This document shows, piece after piece, positions 22,414 through 35,244 of a stretch of 64,000 nucleotides of DNA. Made by a program: the position numbers and the translations under genes. Numbering within the stretch: position 1 is the stretch's first letter; each line of letters begins with the position of its first letter. The notes under the pieces are model-generated. The model did not search any database. It saw nothing but the letters and a program-made list of their open reading frames with translations, and had not been told where the DNA came from. Origin of the DNA: Clarireedia homoeocarpa (Eukaryota; Ascomycota; Leotiomycetes; Helotiales; Rutstroemiaceae); contig LNKV01000002.1 in the NCBI GenBank assembly GCA_001465935.1, forward strand, positions 1,612,001-1,676,000. The letters run 5' to 3'.

Positions 22414-23358
22414 ATGTCAACAACGATAGGCGACAATTACACTATCCTTCCTATTTCCATTCCCTCCACCCCCTCCTTTCCCACCTCAACAACCACACAC
22501 CTCTACCTACGTCCCCATGCGCCCAAAATCCCCACCGAAAACGACTCCCGCAGCCTTTTCGCTACCAATCTCCCAATCGACAGCACAGAACCACATATCC
22601 GCAGCATAATCACTTCCCTCATCGGCGCTGGTCGTGTAGAAGAAGTGCGCTTTGAAGGCTCGAAAGATGAAGCTCCCATATCAGAAGCCAACTCAACCCT
22701 CACCGCGCCCAGCAGCAAAAAACGCAAACGCGAAACCACCGCCCAACAACCACTGGACACCTCCCTCCCCTCCACAAGGGACCGGTCCCTCCGACAAATA
22801 GGCCGCACAGCCATCATCCTTCTCGTCGACGAAAAAAGCGTCGAGACCCTCCTAAAAGCCGTGCGCAAACTCTCCACCACCAAGAGCAAATCTTCCAAAG
22901 ACTCCAAACTCCCCATCTGGGGCTCCAGTACCGAAGGCAAAGTTCCCTCCCTCGGGAGCGCCCGCTACGCCTCCCATCAAGTCCTCCGTTTCCCCTCCAA
23001 AACCAGCATACAGCAGAGCGTCGAGGCCTTCATGAGCAACTTCAACTCCGCGGAGGAAGAAGAAAAGCGCAAGAGACAGCGCATGCGTAACGTCCCCGAC
23101 GAAGACGGTTTCGTAACGGTGGTGCGCGGCGGGCGGGCAGGACCAGCACGAAGCGCGGAGGCGGAGGAGAAGAGGAGAGAGATGCAGGAGAAGGAGGAGA
23201 GGAAGAGGAAGGAGTTGGAGGCGGCAGGGTTCTATAGGTGGCAGGGTAGGGAGAGGAGGAAGAAGGAGATGGGGGAGTTGGTTAGAAGGTTTGAAGAGGA
23301 TCGAAAGAGGGTGGAGGGCATGAGGGAGAAGAGAGGGAGGTTTAAACCTGAGAGGTGA
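22414..23358 (+). CDS. rrp7: Rrp7-like ribosomal RNA-processing protein
   Basis: A 314-aa intronless protein needed for 40S biogenesis in the family (UTP-C subcomplex of the 90S pre-ribosome with CK2). The N-terminal block (TILPISIPSTPSFPTSTTTH, then LYLRPHAP) and the degenerate RRM region (SRSLFATNLPIDSTEPHIRS) are followed by an insert. The C-terminal Rrp7 helix is diagnostic: a highly charged stretch with DEDGFVTVVRGGR and AAGFYRWQGRERRKKEMGEL, ending RGRFKPER. I chose ATG 22414 (MSTTIGDNYTILP) because family members begin a few residues before the ILP motif. The frame extends 23 codons upstream to an ATG at 22345. The gene starts 346 bp after DMC1 on the same strand. Confidence 0.88.
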   Translation: MSTTIGDNYTILPISIPSTPSFPTSTTTHLYLRPHAPKIPTENDSRSLFATNLPIDSTEPHIRSIITSLIGAGRVEEVRFEGSKDEAPISEANSTLTAPSSKKRKRETTAQQPLDTSLPSTRDRSLRQIGRTAIILLVDEKSVETLLKAVRKLSTTKSKSSKDSKLPIWGSSTEGKVPSLGSARYASHQVLRFPSKTSIQQSVEAFMSNFNSAEEEEKRKRQRMRNVPDEDGFVTVVRGGRAGPARSAEAEEKRREMQEKEERKRKELEAAGFYRWQGRERRKKEMGELVRRFEEDRKRVEGMREKRGRFKPER

Positions 23359-24163
23359 TGTGATTTTTGTTTGGCGAGGTGGGAAATGGTACGTTTATAC
23401 CAGTTTTTTTTTATATCCTGTTACACTGCTGCATGAAGAACGAACTACACATGATGACACCGCGGGGCCATAATACGCATATATGCCATCTATCCACTTC
23501 TCAATTCCCAATCCTATCTATATGTCCCTTCGTTCATTCATATGCATATTAGGCCAATCCCTAATCGCCAAATGAATGAATAACCGGATGTAGAAGTAGA
23601 CAAATTGTGGACATGAAGGGTGGATAGATGAATTATGTATGCAATGACTACAAAAACCGCACCAACAAATCTTCTCAACATTGTCTGAATATTCCGCACC
23701 ACTTCCCTATCTATTTCTTTCTACTGCAGGGGCTGTTTGATCTCAAAGAGGAAGTGAAGCTAATGACTGGGCGATGTGATGTGATGTAGCGAGAGCGGCT
23801 CTCAGTTGATTCAATCGGAAAGGGGCGATGAGTCGCATTCAGGGGTTCTTGAAGATGCTCGACTGGATGAATCGGGTTGGGTTGTTACTGTGCTCTTCCT
23901 TTCTGTTCGTTGAGTCGGAGAATTGCAATGGGATTGTCTCGGTCCAATTCAATGGAAGGAACACGGATGACTGAGGGGAAGGGGGGGGGGGGAAAGAAAC
24001 AGGCTTTGAAACCAAGCTTGAGAAAGAGCTGCAGTAGAAGCATATAGGTGTTCGAAGGGGAGGGGAGGGGGAAAGAGAGTATATATCTATAGTCACAGAC
24101 GAAATGGGAAGGGGAAAAAAGGAAAGATAAACCAAGATTATGATACCCATCGATCTGTATACC

Positions 24164-24194
24164 TGTTTGTTTGTTTGTTTGTTTGTTTGTTTGT
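24164..24194. repeat. (GTTT)n microsatellite
   Basis: Seven to eight perfect GTTT units. Confidence 0.9.
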
Positions 24195-24462
24195 CAATAC
24201 CTGTTCTGTTATGCATCGCATCGATCTGTATATTATGGTCTTGCTTGTCCATCCATCCATACACACATTTTACAATCCAATCCGATCCGATCCGATCCAA
24301 AATCTACTTATTAAATCACATCACATCAAATCACATCAAGCAATCTCCAAGTCCCAATAAATATCCATTCATCTACCTATCTATTTTTTTCTTTCCTATA
24401 CAATCCAATCCTATCCTATCCTTTACAATCCTATCCTATATAATCCTACACTATTCATTGCC

Positions 24463-24485
24463 AACCTAACCTAACCTAACCTAAC
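24463..24485. repeat. (CCTAA)n pentamer array
   Basis: Four to five CCTAA units. It resembles, but is not, the CCCTAA telomere unit; a similar short run occurs near 37380-37400. Confidence 0.8.
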
Positions 24486-25433
24486 CCATCCGTCCATTTC
24501 TTCCCTCATCCCCGTCTTTTACTTTCCCACCCATCTATGCATCTTCTTTCTTCTTCTCCTCATGCTCATCCCGATCCTCATTCATATCCATACAATCCCC
24601 GCCACCACCGCTCTCCTCGCTCCAACCTCATCCAAGAACAACCAACCAACCAACCAACCAACCAATCAAATACCCCCCCTTCCTCTCCCCCCTTCCCCCC
24701 TTTCCCACAACCCATCCCATCCTATATATGACACGATCCATCATAAAGAACTCTAACCATTCCATTCCATTCCATTCCATTCCTATCCCATCCCCACCCT
24801 TAGCAGATCCCATCCCATCCCCTCAAAAGCAAAAAACCCACACATAGGAACGGCAGAAAGGATAACACACACAACCATCAACCACCAACTATCTCCAATC
24901 AAAGAGAAGAGAAGAGAAGAGAAGAGGACAGCAAGTAATAAATAACACTCCACTCCCCCTCCCAACCCCAATTTCCTTCCCTACATCCCAAAACCTCGTT
25001 CGCTGCATCAAACAACAACAACAGCCAAAAAACCCATCATGCAAAACGTGATATCTCGAAACCCCCCTTATTCTTCCCTCCAAAAAAGCCCCCTCCCTCG
25101 AAAAGAGCAGAATATAAACCATCCATCCAGCAATATATATAACAACAACCAAAAAGCCTCAAGAGGAGGAATAGATACATGCAGAATTGGACTTCTCCTT
25201 TATGTACCAATGTATATGCATATAGATAAGTATACAAGATGGGAATGAAGATAATATCGAAGCTCTTGATGATAGAATAGATAGGATAGCTGTCTTTCTA
25301 CACAAATATTTAACCAAGCGCGTCGCGCCAATGGTATGCAAAATATGAAACAGATTATTTCATGCAGCCATCACCTCGCAAACAAAACATCCAAAAGCAT
25401 ATCTCAATCCAGCTAAATTCCAATCAAGATCCT

Positions 25434-28400
25434 CTAATAACCCGCCGAAGTCTTCTTCCGCCTCCCAAACATACGACTTGCAAACGTACTATGTTCCTCC
25501 TTATCAGCCCCAAATGGTTTTGGGTTCATCGGCGCCGGGGGTTCCGAATTCATCAAGAAATCTGCAAGATCGCTTGTTTTGGATTTGAAATTCGTAGCTT
25601 CGCGGGCCTGGTATGTCTTTTGCTGAATGCTGTTATTTGAGATAGAAGGGTGGCGTGAGCCGGCGGTGTGACTATGGTAGTTTGGGTGGCCGTTGGGAGA
25701 ATCGGATGGACCGGCGAGTTGGGGGTTGATGGGTGTATGTTTAACTGGGATGGAGCGGTTGGACTGAGAGGTTTTAGGTGGAGGGATTTGAGATGTTGAC
25801 CCGCTGCGGCCGAAGCGGGATGAGAAGCTTGCCTTTTTCTTTGGTGGCTTGGGGGCATCATCGAAGACGGACGTCATCTTGGGTGATGGTGGAGGAGGTA
25901 CATTTCGCAAGAAATCAGCCAAGGACTCCTCCTCTTTGATTGGTGCTGGTCTGGATGTTGTTTCGTATTCATCCTCTTCATCACTAAGATCAATTGCGTA
26001 GGGATCTCTAACCCTCCGCGTCTTCCGCTTTGGCATCATATCTTCGTCGTCAAAGTCCATACTGCTTTGTCCTGGAGTAGGCCTGTTCACTTTATTGGAG
26101 CTGTTGAGAAGCCCCTCTCGTGAATTAACCGATGATTGATGGGTAGACGCTTGTGTGGAAGCCTGTATCGAACTTTGGCTATATCGAGCATCTGGTAAGG
26201 TTGCATCAACAGCTTTTCCTCCAACAAGTCCCGCCATTTGATCTGAATCCATAGTGGATCTGAATGGAGCTACAGTTCTTGGAATTCTATGAGTACCTCT
26301 ATCCTCTGGGCCTGCTCTGACAAAGTCGATAAGATCCGTAATGGAATCCTTGCCAACTGTAGCATCGCGAGCTTGTAGTCGAGTACGAGATCGACCTGCT
26401 GAAGATTCGGCTCGTCTTGGGAGAGATGACACTGGTGATGAACGAAGTGCCGACCCACTGGCGTTTCGTGGAGTTCCATTGCTACCCTTGTGGGTGTTGC
26501 TTGTTGGCGGTCGAGAATGCCCGCTTGAAGTGGCAGTAGAAACTCGAGGAGGCATCTCTTTGCTATAATTATGTGCGGGACCGGTTGAACGAATGAACTC
26601 AGCGAAATCCCCAAGGGAATCTCTATCAGCTCTGGCATCTCTGGGCTGTGGAGCGTTTCCACGCAATCGGCTTGAGTTGGTGCTTCGAGATGTGGTAGGA
26701 TTGAGGTTCGCTAGACCAGTAGGGGGGTGCGAGTATAAACCTGTATGTTTGCCTACGGACGATGAATGCGAACGGCCAGTGGCAGGACGAGCACTTGTTG
26801 CAAATGCTGGAGAAACTGGACTTTCGATATTACGCATAGTTTGAGGCGTCAAAGTGTATTGGATAGTTTCGCTTCCTTGGATCAACTGGTCGAATGACTT
26901 AAGTTCACTAGTACTTGGACCGCCATCTTCCGAGGTTCGGATAGGCTTGATCTTTTGGACCGAGGAAGAGCTAGAAGTTGATGCATAAGACTGACGGATA
27001 GGTTTTGGTTGAAGATCAGGGAATGCCTTGCGTGTGGAATCATCCCGTACGGGTCGTGGAGGAGAGTTGCGTTGCACTGGTGATGTGCGTGGGGCACTCT
27101 TCACCATGCCAGGCGAGCTGTTCTCAGCAAGACTTGGTAGGACAGCACCTCGCTCAATTATAGGATTATTTAAAGCGCGAGAGGTAGATCTTGGAGGTGG
27201 CTCAGAAAATGTCCTTGTAGCTGCTAGACACACATTAAAACACGAATTCATCAGGCAAATTGTAGGAGTGACATACGTTGTAAAGTATTCGGAACGTCTC
27301 GGGTGTTATTACCACGAATCTTAGGGTTAGAGATACCTTGCAACGTTGACATTGCATTTTGCTTTTGCTTTTGCTTTGCAGCTTCTTTATGATTACCATG
27401 GTAATTTTGCGGAGTAGGAGGAGCAGCTAGAACAAATGGTGCAGATTTCGGTGCATTTTTTTTGAGAACAGGGTTTGGAATGAAATTCTGCGAAGTAGGA
27501 CTGGGGTCCATATCAACACCTTGCATCGCAGCAGCAAAATCTGCAGGCACTGCGCTTAGAGGTGAATCATTTTCAGCGCCTTCTCTTTCATCAACCTCAG
27601 AGATCGATTCTCTATTCACAACCATCGAGCCGAGGCCAGAGCCACTGCGTGCCAAGGGAGACCCAGTCGACGTTCTCATATTCGGGCTTGTCCCACGGGG
27701 AGACTGGATTTCGGTCAAGACCGGTGAGTGTAAACTGTTTGGTCGAGAAATAGAAATGGCCCGGCCGGAAGAAATATAGTCACCGGCATCCATTGAGCCT
27801 TTACGTGAAACCGTAGGACTCTTCCCAGCGCTAACATCGATCAGCCGTAAGGAATGAATACTTGGCGAGCGGGCACTAGAATGTGAAGATAAGTCTCTCA
27901 TATCATCAGGAGAAATTCTACCATTGATCGAAATCCTCGAAGAAGTCATAATCTGAGGCTCTTCCACATCTTCATCATCAGGATCTGGGCCTATACTTTC
28001 CTTTCGAGTGTGAACGTAAGCAGGTGAAAGACGGCGAGCCGAGGATGTCCCCGATTGTGGTCTTGTCGCACTCTTGCCACTATCTTTAGTTTCAGCCTCA
28101 TCGATATCTGAGTCTTCGGGTGTAATGGTGCCATTCAACCTGGAATCCACGTTGGCACTGTCAACCTCGGTCGAAACCCTCACGCTGGCGTGCTTAGAAA
28201 ACAGCGAAGTGAAAGATGCTGGATTAGGGGGTGGTAAAGAATTTGCACGTTTCCTTGATTTTGGAGTAAAGGCTGCGAATTCAGGAGTTGGCGGTTGAGA
28301 CGAGTTGGGCGTAGGTAGATTGTTCGCACTTGCAAAAATTACTAAACTCTTAGGACGCTGAGCTGTCGTGAGCTCCTCGGTCCCCGACCCGGCATGACTA

Positions 28401-29551
28401 GCTTCGTCGTCACTTTGAGGGGCAACCCCTGGGATTTCAATTTCTCGTATGTCGTTGACAGACATAGGCAAGGGGATGTTGGCAGCTGGTTCGAGCTCTG
28501 TTGGTGTCGTTGTTCCAGATACTTGCCGTAATTTCTCCGCACTCTTTGCGAGAGCACTTGTCATTCTGTGTAATGATTTGGGCGGCGGCGGTGGAGTTGA
28601 AAGTAAATCCACAGGAAATGGGCGCCCCACAGAAATTGAGCTTCCGGGCGAGCGAACTCGCTTTTTCCAACCTCTCCAAAGTCGTCCTAAAGTCCGATCA
28701 AGTGCAACCCGCTCCATATCACCCTCCTCTACTACAACTCGATCCGCAATATCTGTTAACCTGGTTACGCCTTCCCTTTCATCCTTCTCATGCTTAGCGC
28801 GGAGTCTGCTGTATGCCGCTTGTCCTGCAACCACTAAAACTTGTTCGCCCATGAATTCCAGAATGGACGTGAGGAAAATGGCCACCGCCGGTGATACGAT
28901 GCCCAACTCGTCCTCTCGACCATTTAGGCCCGCAGAAGTACTGAGATGCTCTTCCGCCGTGTACCGATCCTCATCTTCTTCTTCCATATCCCCCAAAGAC
29001 GAATAGACCATGCAGCGCAGTCGTGTGCGCTTCCAAACCAATTCCAGATCCCAATTCCGAGATGGCACACCATTTGCCGATGAAAATAACTCATCATCGT
29101 CTCCTCCACCCAGGTATTCTCGAAGTTCGTCGTCTGCACCGCTGATTGCGTCCTTGGCGAGCTTCGGCTTCAGCACTTCACTCACAGCAGGACGTAAGGT
29201 CGCTAATGATGTTGATCGGGAGACTGAGAGGAAGTTGAACAAAAGCTGATCCAAAAATTTGTTGACAAGCGTCAATGCCGGTGTCGATACCAATGCCGTC
29301 TCACCTGAAGGTTCAATCCCATGCTGATCAAGCCAAGCATCAGCCCGGCTATCGTGGTCGTTCGTCACAATTTGAGAAGCTGCCGATGGTGCAATGTAAA
29401 CAGCGTCTGGAGAAACCGACATTGGCGGAGAGAGGAGACTGGCAAAACTAGCCATCGAGGGTCGATCACTCGAAGCACTTTGGGATCGAGTTCGGCGAGG
29501 GCTCGCATTTTCCATGCGCGCGAACTGTTGCGTGGGATCTGAGGTGGACAT
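25434..29551 (-). CDS. Large, mostly disordered fungal protein with conserved N-terminal domain
   Basis: A 1354-aa protein from exons 27277-29551 and 25434-27223, joined by a 53-nt intron (GTATGT..CTAG) that keeps the frame. Residues about 60-300 form a folded-looking region (ADAWLDQHGIEPSGETALVS, FLDQLLFNFLSVSRSTSLAT, WKRTRLRCMVYSSLGDMEEE, VAIFLTSILEFMGEQVLVVA) that I remember as shared among filamentous-fungal hypothetical proteins, with no assigned function. The remaining 1000 residues are Ser/Pro/Thr/Arg-rich with repeated short blocks resembling one another, such as DLADFLMN, SLADFLRN, SLGDFAEFIRS and SITDLIDFVRA. The C-terminus is basic (FASRMFGRRKKTSAGY). The start at 29551 is preferred; ATG 29596 is in frame upstream. 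Function not inferred. Confidence 0.8.
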
Positions 29552-31146
29552 TTTTGCAGTGAATCTTGGTTCCGAACCTATGCCACCAAATTCCAAAACT
29601 ATCCTCCAACCTATTTATGAAGGACAAAATCGTAGTGAATCCCCCCAGTCGAACGGCTTAGGCCCAGAAAGAAAAGTAGTTGATATATCAGATGAGGATG
29701 CACATCGAGTCGGAGTCGCCGTGTTGATAGAAGGAAGTCTTGTCTAAGACTATGAATAATGATTAGTGTACTTGATGGCGAAGTCATGAGACAAATGTGA
29801 AAGATTCTGAAAATTGGAATTGGTTTTAGGCGTTTGTAAACGGTAAGACTGTGCGTAGGTTCAGGTGGGATGAATCATGTAAGATCGTCCGGGTCAATGC
29901 AAAGAACGTCTCCCAGCATAAGGCAGGCGATTTATGTGGGTTTGGCGGCCTTCCTCACGCCCACCACACATACATGTACCGATGCTTTCAATTGCTTAAT
30001 GTTGTGGTACAGAAGTTTTCTCGAGGAAGAAGGTAAAATGGTAAAAGTTGCGACATCAATTGGCAAGCGAAATCAGATTGTGAGATTGCGAGGCAGGTCA
30101 ATCATGTCTGGGAAAAGATGGCGCCGGCCCAAACATCCACCCACTACACCTTTACCAAACAACCACTTTCCCACCTTATAGACGGAGCAAGACGATGCTA
30201 AACAAGAAAGATTGTTGTTGCGTACCTGAAAAAGCTGCAAAGCTTGAAACGAATGGCCGATGGAATGGGTGAGTGAAGGAGCGAGGTCGAGGCCCAAATG
30301 TTATCGATATATATTAATTATTGGGTTGGTAGTGAAATGGGGGAACAGCAACGGAAACGGGAACGGGAACGGGAACAAGAACTAGAACAAGAACCAGAAC
30401 AAGCGTTTCGTGGAGATGATGATATTCCAAAGAAGACAACTTAGAAGATAGATAGATACGATACCCTCTAGTCTGTCGAAGAATAGAATTACCGACGATA
30501 TGTATTGGGGTCCAAAGCAGAAGGAAAAGAGGAACTCCCAAGAGAATATTTCGCAGCACCACAGTGTCGGATAGATTGGTACTTGAATATTTTTTTTTGG
30601 GTGGAGGCAAGAGGGAGGCAGGTGAACCAGCGGGAGCAACCAGGATGGCGACTATATTTGCAGCACATATATGGGTATCCGGGTACCCTCGTACCCTCGA
30701 GGGCGAAAGAGCTCTTTGGATCAAAAAGGTAGCGCGGATGCTGCACGGAAGGAGCAGTAGTGGTATGGGTGATGGCGAGGATGGGCGATGGACGATGGCC
30801 ATGGGTGTGAGGTAAGAGGTGATAGGTGATAGGTGGGTGTGACGGTGGATATGGGTCAGGTTGCTGGTAGTGGTGTGAAGGTCAAACATTCAGGAGTGCA
30901 TAGCGATGGCCTTCATTTGAAGCGTGGGTCCTGGCTGCGTGCTGGATCCTGGGTCCTGGGCCAAAAAGGATGGAGATATTTCAAAGTCCCCTTTCTGGAT
31001 AGAACTACGAGTGTGGAGGGTGTGGAGGGTGTGAGTGGTGGTTATGGTCCGTACCCTTTTCGGCTTCCTATGAAGACATCTCGGACGTAATTTACGAGCC
31101 AGCTACTTCCGTACTTTGTGCACAACGATAGGAACAAAGCGTTGTG

Positions 31147-31217
31147 TTGCTGCTGCTGCTGCTGCTACTGCTGCTACTGCTACTGCTACTGCTACTGCTA
31201 CTGCTACTGCTACTGCT
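31147..31217. repeat. TGC / TGCTAC tandem array
   Basis: About five TGC triplets followed by about nine TGCTAC-type hexamers, interrupted once. Confidence 0.9.
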
Positions 31218-33035
31218 GTTGTTCTTCTGGCTGTATGTATTATGCATGTATGCACTTCCCACATAGTGCAAAATTACTCTGGTGCTGTACCACGATCTTT
31301 TCTGACCTTTTTATGCGCGTCGATAGCCCCGGGAGTCAGAGCTGAAGCTGACAACCCGGACAAAGGATTCGTGGGGAAGGCTTAGCAGTCACTCAGCAGC
31401 AAGCAACCTCATGGATGCATGGGATTGGTGAGTGACGAAACATCGAGAAGTAGGAGGGAACTAGAAAAGGCGAAGATGCGTGGCCACTTTGTCGTAAATC
31501 GTACGGAAAAACTCCAAGATCTTACTGTACTGCCGTTCTAGCTCCGGCGACTGCTGCGTTGTGATGTGATCCCAGCAATCCTTCACGTACAGTAGTCTCG
31601 TACTTCGGGTCTGAAGCCCATCTAGTTCGTAGTATCGCGAGCTTCCTAAACTACTCAAAGACTAGAAAGGGGGGAGGGGTACGAAACAGCCGTAAATCAT
31701 ATCTGCAGGTTGCTGTAGTCCTTCGGCCAAGTTATATAGTAACTAGCAGTTGGCTGCTTATAGTAAAGAGATGATATAAATGATCTGCTTAAGGGACTTA
31801 TTTTGCAGGCACAAAAGTAGTCCCAAGCCATAGGTTGGCCCGTTGAGTCTATCATTTTCAAGGCTAGACACAGCGAGTGAGGCACAGCGAGTGAGGCGCA
31901 GAGGCATTTGTTTTTGTTTGTGTTTTTGTTTGTTTGTGTTTGGGTATTTTGTATCTCTCTCTTTTGATGAAGATTATTCTGACATTTGACAATCCAGTGC
32001 GACTCTAATAAGGTTTCGACTGTCGGTGGCGCCTACAGTCATCATCACTGCTTACCTGAGACGAGGATCCAGGATTATCGTGAAAGGCGCGTTGCGTAAT
32101 GTCGAAGGATCGATATACTTGCAAGTGACTGAGATACTTCGAGAAGTGGGAGTGCCGGCCGGCGAGAATGACGGAGATTATATGCTTGGAACTATGTCGA
32201 TCTTGACGTTTCACCCACACGAAAGAGATGGCGACTCCCACCCCCATCCTCCTACAGTACCGTAGTTGGCAGGTGCTTTTCAGTTGCAGAAACAATAGGC
32301 CGAGAGTACGGAACGTAAGCAGCAGAGAACAGCGATAGTCACCTATCACCTAAGGTTACGCGCTGCGTATATAAGGCGCAATATCTGCATACTCCATCTA
32401 TCACCAACACATGTACAGTTGGCGGTACTGTACGAAATACGAATAGGGCCAACTGACTACAGTAACTCTCCAAGGGCGTGCCGATATTGAAGCTCAACCT
32501 TTCCTGGAACCGACCGCCATGGTCAATATCGAAATGTCCGATATGCAGCAGCAAAGCTATAGCTGCCTAAGCTTTATGCACACTCAAGCCGTGATGGAAC
32601 GTTTTTAGACCATCGTCATTAAACTTTTATTGCTTTTTGACTCCCGGGAGTAGTCGAACGCCCGGGACCATCCTCGGTTGCTAAAGGAATCGATATGTTC
32701 AATTAATGAAGTCTCGAAAGGTGGTGTTTACACGGGAGTATATCGATGGGTGCAGATGATGCATTCTTCAGCTCAAGCCCTTTCACGGGTGGAAATCAGA
32801 CCCAGATCCTAGCCGCGAAGGAGGCAGAAGCAACGATACTGTGCAGTACTGTACTGTACTGGTACCTAGAAATCCTTAGTTCCCGCCGACTTTCTGCACT
32901 AATCGTCAATTGAATCAACCTCAAACACATTGATGGCATCCCAGATGATATTGTGCAGACTGAAAAGATGCACGAGGCTGTTTCAAGAGTGGTCAGGTCC
33001 TCGACGTTGCACAGAAAAGGTGCTTTTTGCGACCA

Positions 33036-33082
33036 GGTTAAAACGATAAAAAAGAAATAGGGTAAAACGATAAAAAAGAAAT
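33036..33082. repeat. 24-bp tandem duplication
   Basis: Two adjacent copies of a unit containing TAAAACGATAAAAAAGAAAT. Confidence 0.8.
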
Positions 33083-34021
33083 CCCACCTCAGCGGCTGCA
33101 ACACAGTTTCGACCTGCATACGAGTAGTGTATTGTATGTCCCAGACCGTGCTGTATCAGCGCAGCATTCCTGGGTCTAACTACTGCCACTCCACTCATGT
33201 CCCAAGTATCAATGCCATCACTATCACACATCAAACGATGAGATGAGATGAGGTTTAACTACTAACTACTGTAACAATTTCTCCGACCCACGAGGGCGAT
33301 GGCACTAACAACTCCTGAGCTTTCATGTCATGTTTAGCCGAGAAGATCGGACGACTCTTCATCTTGGGTTTCAGGCGTTTATCAATTCTCGCTTCTTCTG
33401 TCTCTCTTCAAGCTTGGAGGTGCGAGGGGTGCTAAAAGTGTTGAAACCGATCGGGAAATTATTTCTTTTGCTCCTTTGGGAATGTCTTTTCCCTCTAGCT
33501 ATGCAAGTCACACACCAGGCGTAAAAGAGTAAGTAGTACAGGTAGACTGTGGATGATGGGTGTCTGGACCCAGCGTCCTGAGTGTTGGATGGATCTTGCG
33601 CAAGGGTTTCTAATTTCACGACCTGCCATCCGCATCCCACATTCACCTACCCTCGTCATACCAAGAAAAGCATTTGGAGAAGAGGAGAGGGCGATGGGGG
33701 ATGGGAAAAGCAAAGAAAATGAACCGAACTGCACTGCACTGCATTGCACCGGATATTCACCACCCACACACATGTCAACATTCCGCGCATTGGCAATGGC
33801 GCAAAAACCACCTCAACAAGGATTCCTGCAGCATTTGATTGGATTCCGGCACGGTACCATTTTCTCTCTTATTCGGGTAATGCTTACAGAGCATCCCCGG
33901 GGACTTCCTATATCTGTTTCCATTCATACACACCTTACGCCGTAGAGATGCGCTTTTCTGACAGTGGCACAGTACCCTACAGAAAAGAAATACGTGTTGG
34001 TGTTGTGCTCGTAACTGGAAG

Positions 34022-34065
34022 GGCAAGGCAAGGCAAGGCAAGGCAAGGCAAGGCAAGGCAAGGCA
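34022..34065. repeat. (GGCAA)n pentamer array
   Basis: Eight to nine near-perfect GGCAA units. Confidence 0.9.
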
Positions 34066-35244
34066 AGGCACTTTGTAGAACAGTCAGGTCAGTCAGTGCT
34101 TCTAGAAAAACTTTCGGCATCCTTCTCGAAGCTACGCGACTCGTATACACGTGGGAGTTCAAGTGAATCGGGGGTGAGAAGCGGGAGAAAGCATCGCCTA
34201 CCTTAGTATTTCAACGCCGTCTCAGTTCGGCAAACGGCCGAGCGGACATTAGTATGAAAGCCTTTGCTCAGCCATAATGTCCTGCCGCCTCTGTTTTGTA
34301 TTCTACTCCGCATGTTCAGTCCACACCTCGTCCGCGTATGTGCAGTCCTGCAGTACAGTATACAGTATACAGTAGTACACACAGTACAACAGTACAGTAT
34401 CTTATGGGCGTACAACAGAATCCCCGTCCGTTTCTGCAGCCGGCTTCAGCAATTCCGGGGCACAGCATCTGTCTGCTACTCTAACCTTACATCTTACAGG
34501 TATTCTACAATGCAGTACATAATACATATGCAAGCTTGCATTGTACCTTTTCTTTCCTTTTCTCCTGTAACACAAACCAAACCGCCATCTCGCCTCGCTT
34601 TTATAGGCTAAGACCTCCTCTCCTTTTTCTACATCGGGGGGAACGGGGAAGAGCGACGCCGATCTTGGCCTAGATTCTCGTCTCTGACTACTGCGTACAG
34701 TATGGCTACAGTATGGCTACAGTATGACTACGAGATGTCTTTGGTCATTACAGACAACACACACACTCTGCTCTTCAGTGCTCCACTCGCTGATAGGGAG
34801 TGATTGAGTACGGAGTCCCAAGTTGAAGAGTAATTTCCAAATTTAGGAACCATGTGTGATTGAGTGGAGTAAACAGCTAATCTTCTCGGCGGACTCAAAC
34901 GCCGCTTTTGTAGATCAAATACCGAGACCGGGAAAGAAATTGTACGTACGAGCAGAATTGTTGTCGTCGCTATGGAGGATGAAGGCGAGCGATTTATTAA
35001 TTGAGTCTGCAGATTGTGTAGATCTTTTATCTACGAAATTGTGTAATATCTAAACTGTATGAGTACATAGTATACAATACGATACATTACAATACATATA
35101 TCTACCGCATGACTGGGAGATCCCGAGATTGTTCCATACATACATACAAGACGTGCCGAGTACACGGCATCTCTTCCTAGACCTAGCTCCAAGAACCTAA
35201 CACCCAACGTCGATCAACCACCTATTCCATATCCACCTCCCTCT

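Larger units (their letters stand above)
23359..25433. other. Convergent intergenic region with strand-skew switch
   Basis: Between the RRP7 stop (plus) and the stop of the large minus-strand gene. From about 23840 to 24125 the plus strand is purine/G-rich, including a G-run at 23980-23991. From about 24130 onward it is pyrimidine/C-rich, with (GTTT)n at 24164-24194, (CCTAA)n near 24463-24485, (CCAA)n near 24640-24663 and (CCATT)n near 24757-24782. No gene supported. Confidence 0.5.
29552..35244. other. Gene-poor stretch, 5.7 kb
   Basis: No gene supported on either strand. The first kilobase is the upstream region of the large minus-strand gene. Contains a TGC/TGCTAC tandem (31147-31217), a duplicated 24-bp A-rich unit (33036-33082) and (GGCAA)n (34022-34065). 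Open frames of 60-190 codons overlap in opposing frames, lack domains and include low-complexity artefacts such as poly-Ala/Thr from the TGC repeat. Confidence 0.45.

Noticed and set aside
24463..24485. Telomere repeat
   Set aside because: The unit is CCTAA, not CCCTAA, the run is very short, and coding genes continue on both sides.
30314..30889. 191-codon minus-strand frame with Leu/Val/Pro repeats
   Set aside because: The repeats derive from a GGAAC-type low-complexity tract; no conserved block and no Kozak or intron support.
31116..31385. Poly-Ala/Thr or poly-Cys/Tyr frame at the TGC array
   Set aside because: It is a translation of a microsatellite, not a gene.
32636..32672. tRNA-like T-arm (GGGCGTTCGACTACTCCCGGGAG on the minus strand)
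   Set aside because: A B-box-like string exists but no acceptor stem, anticodon arm or properly spaced A box could be fitted around it; it is a simple CCCGGG palindrome context.
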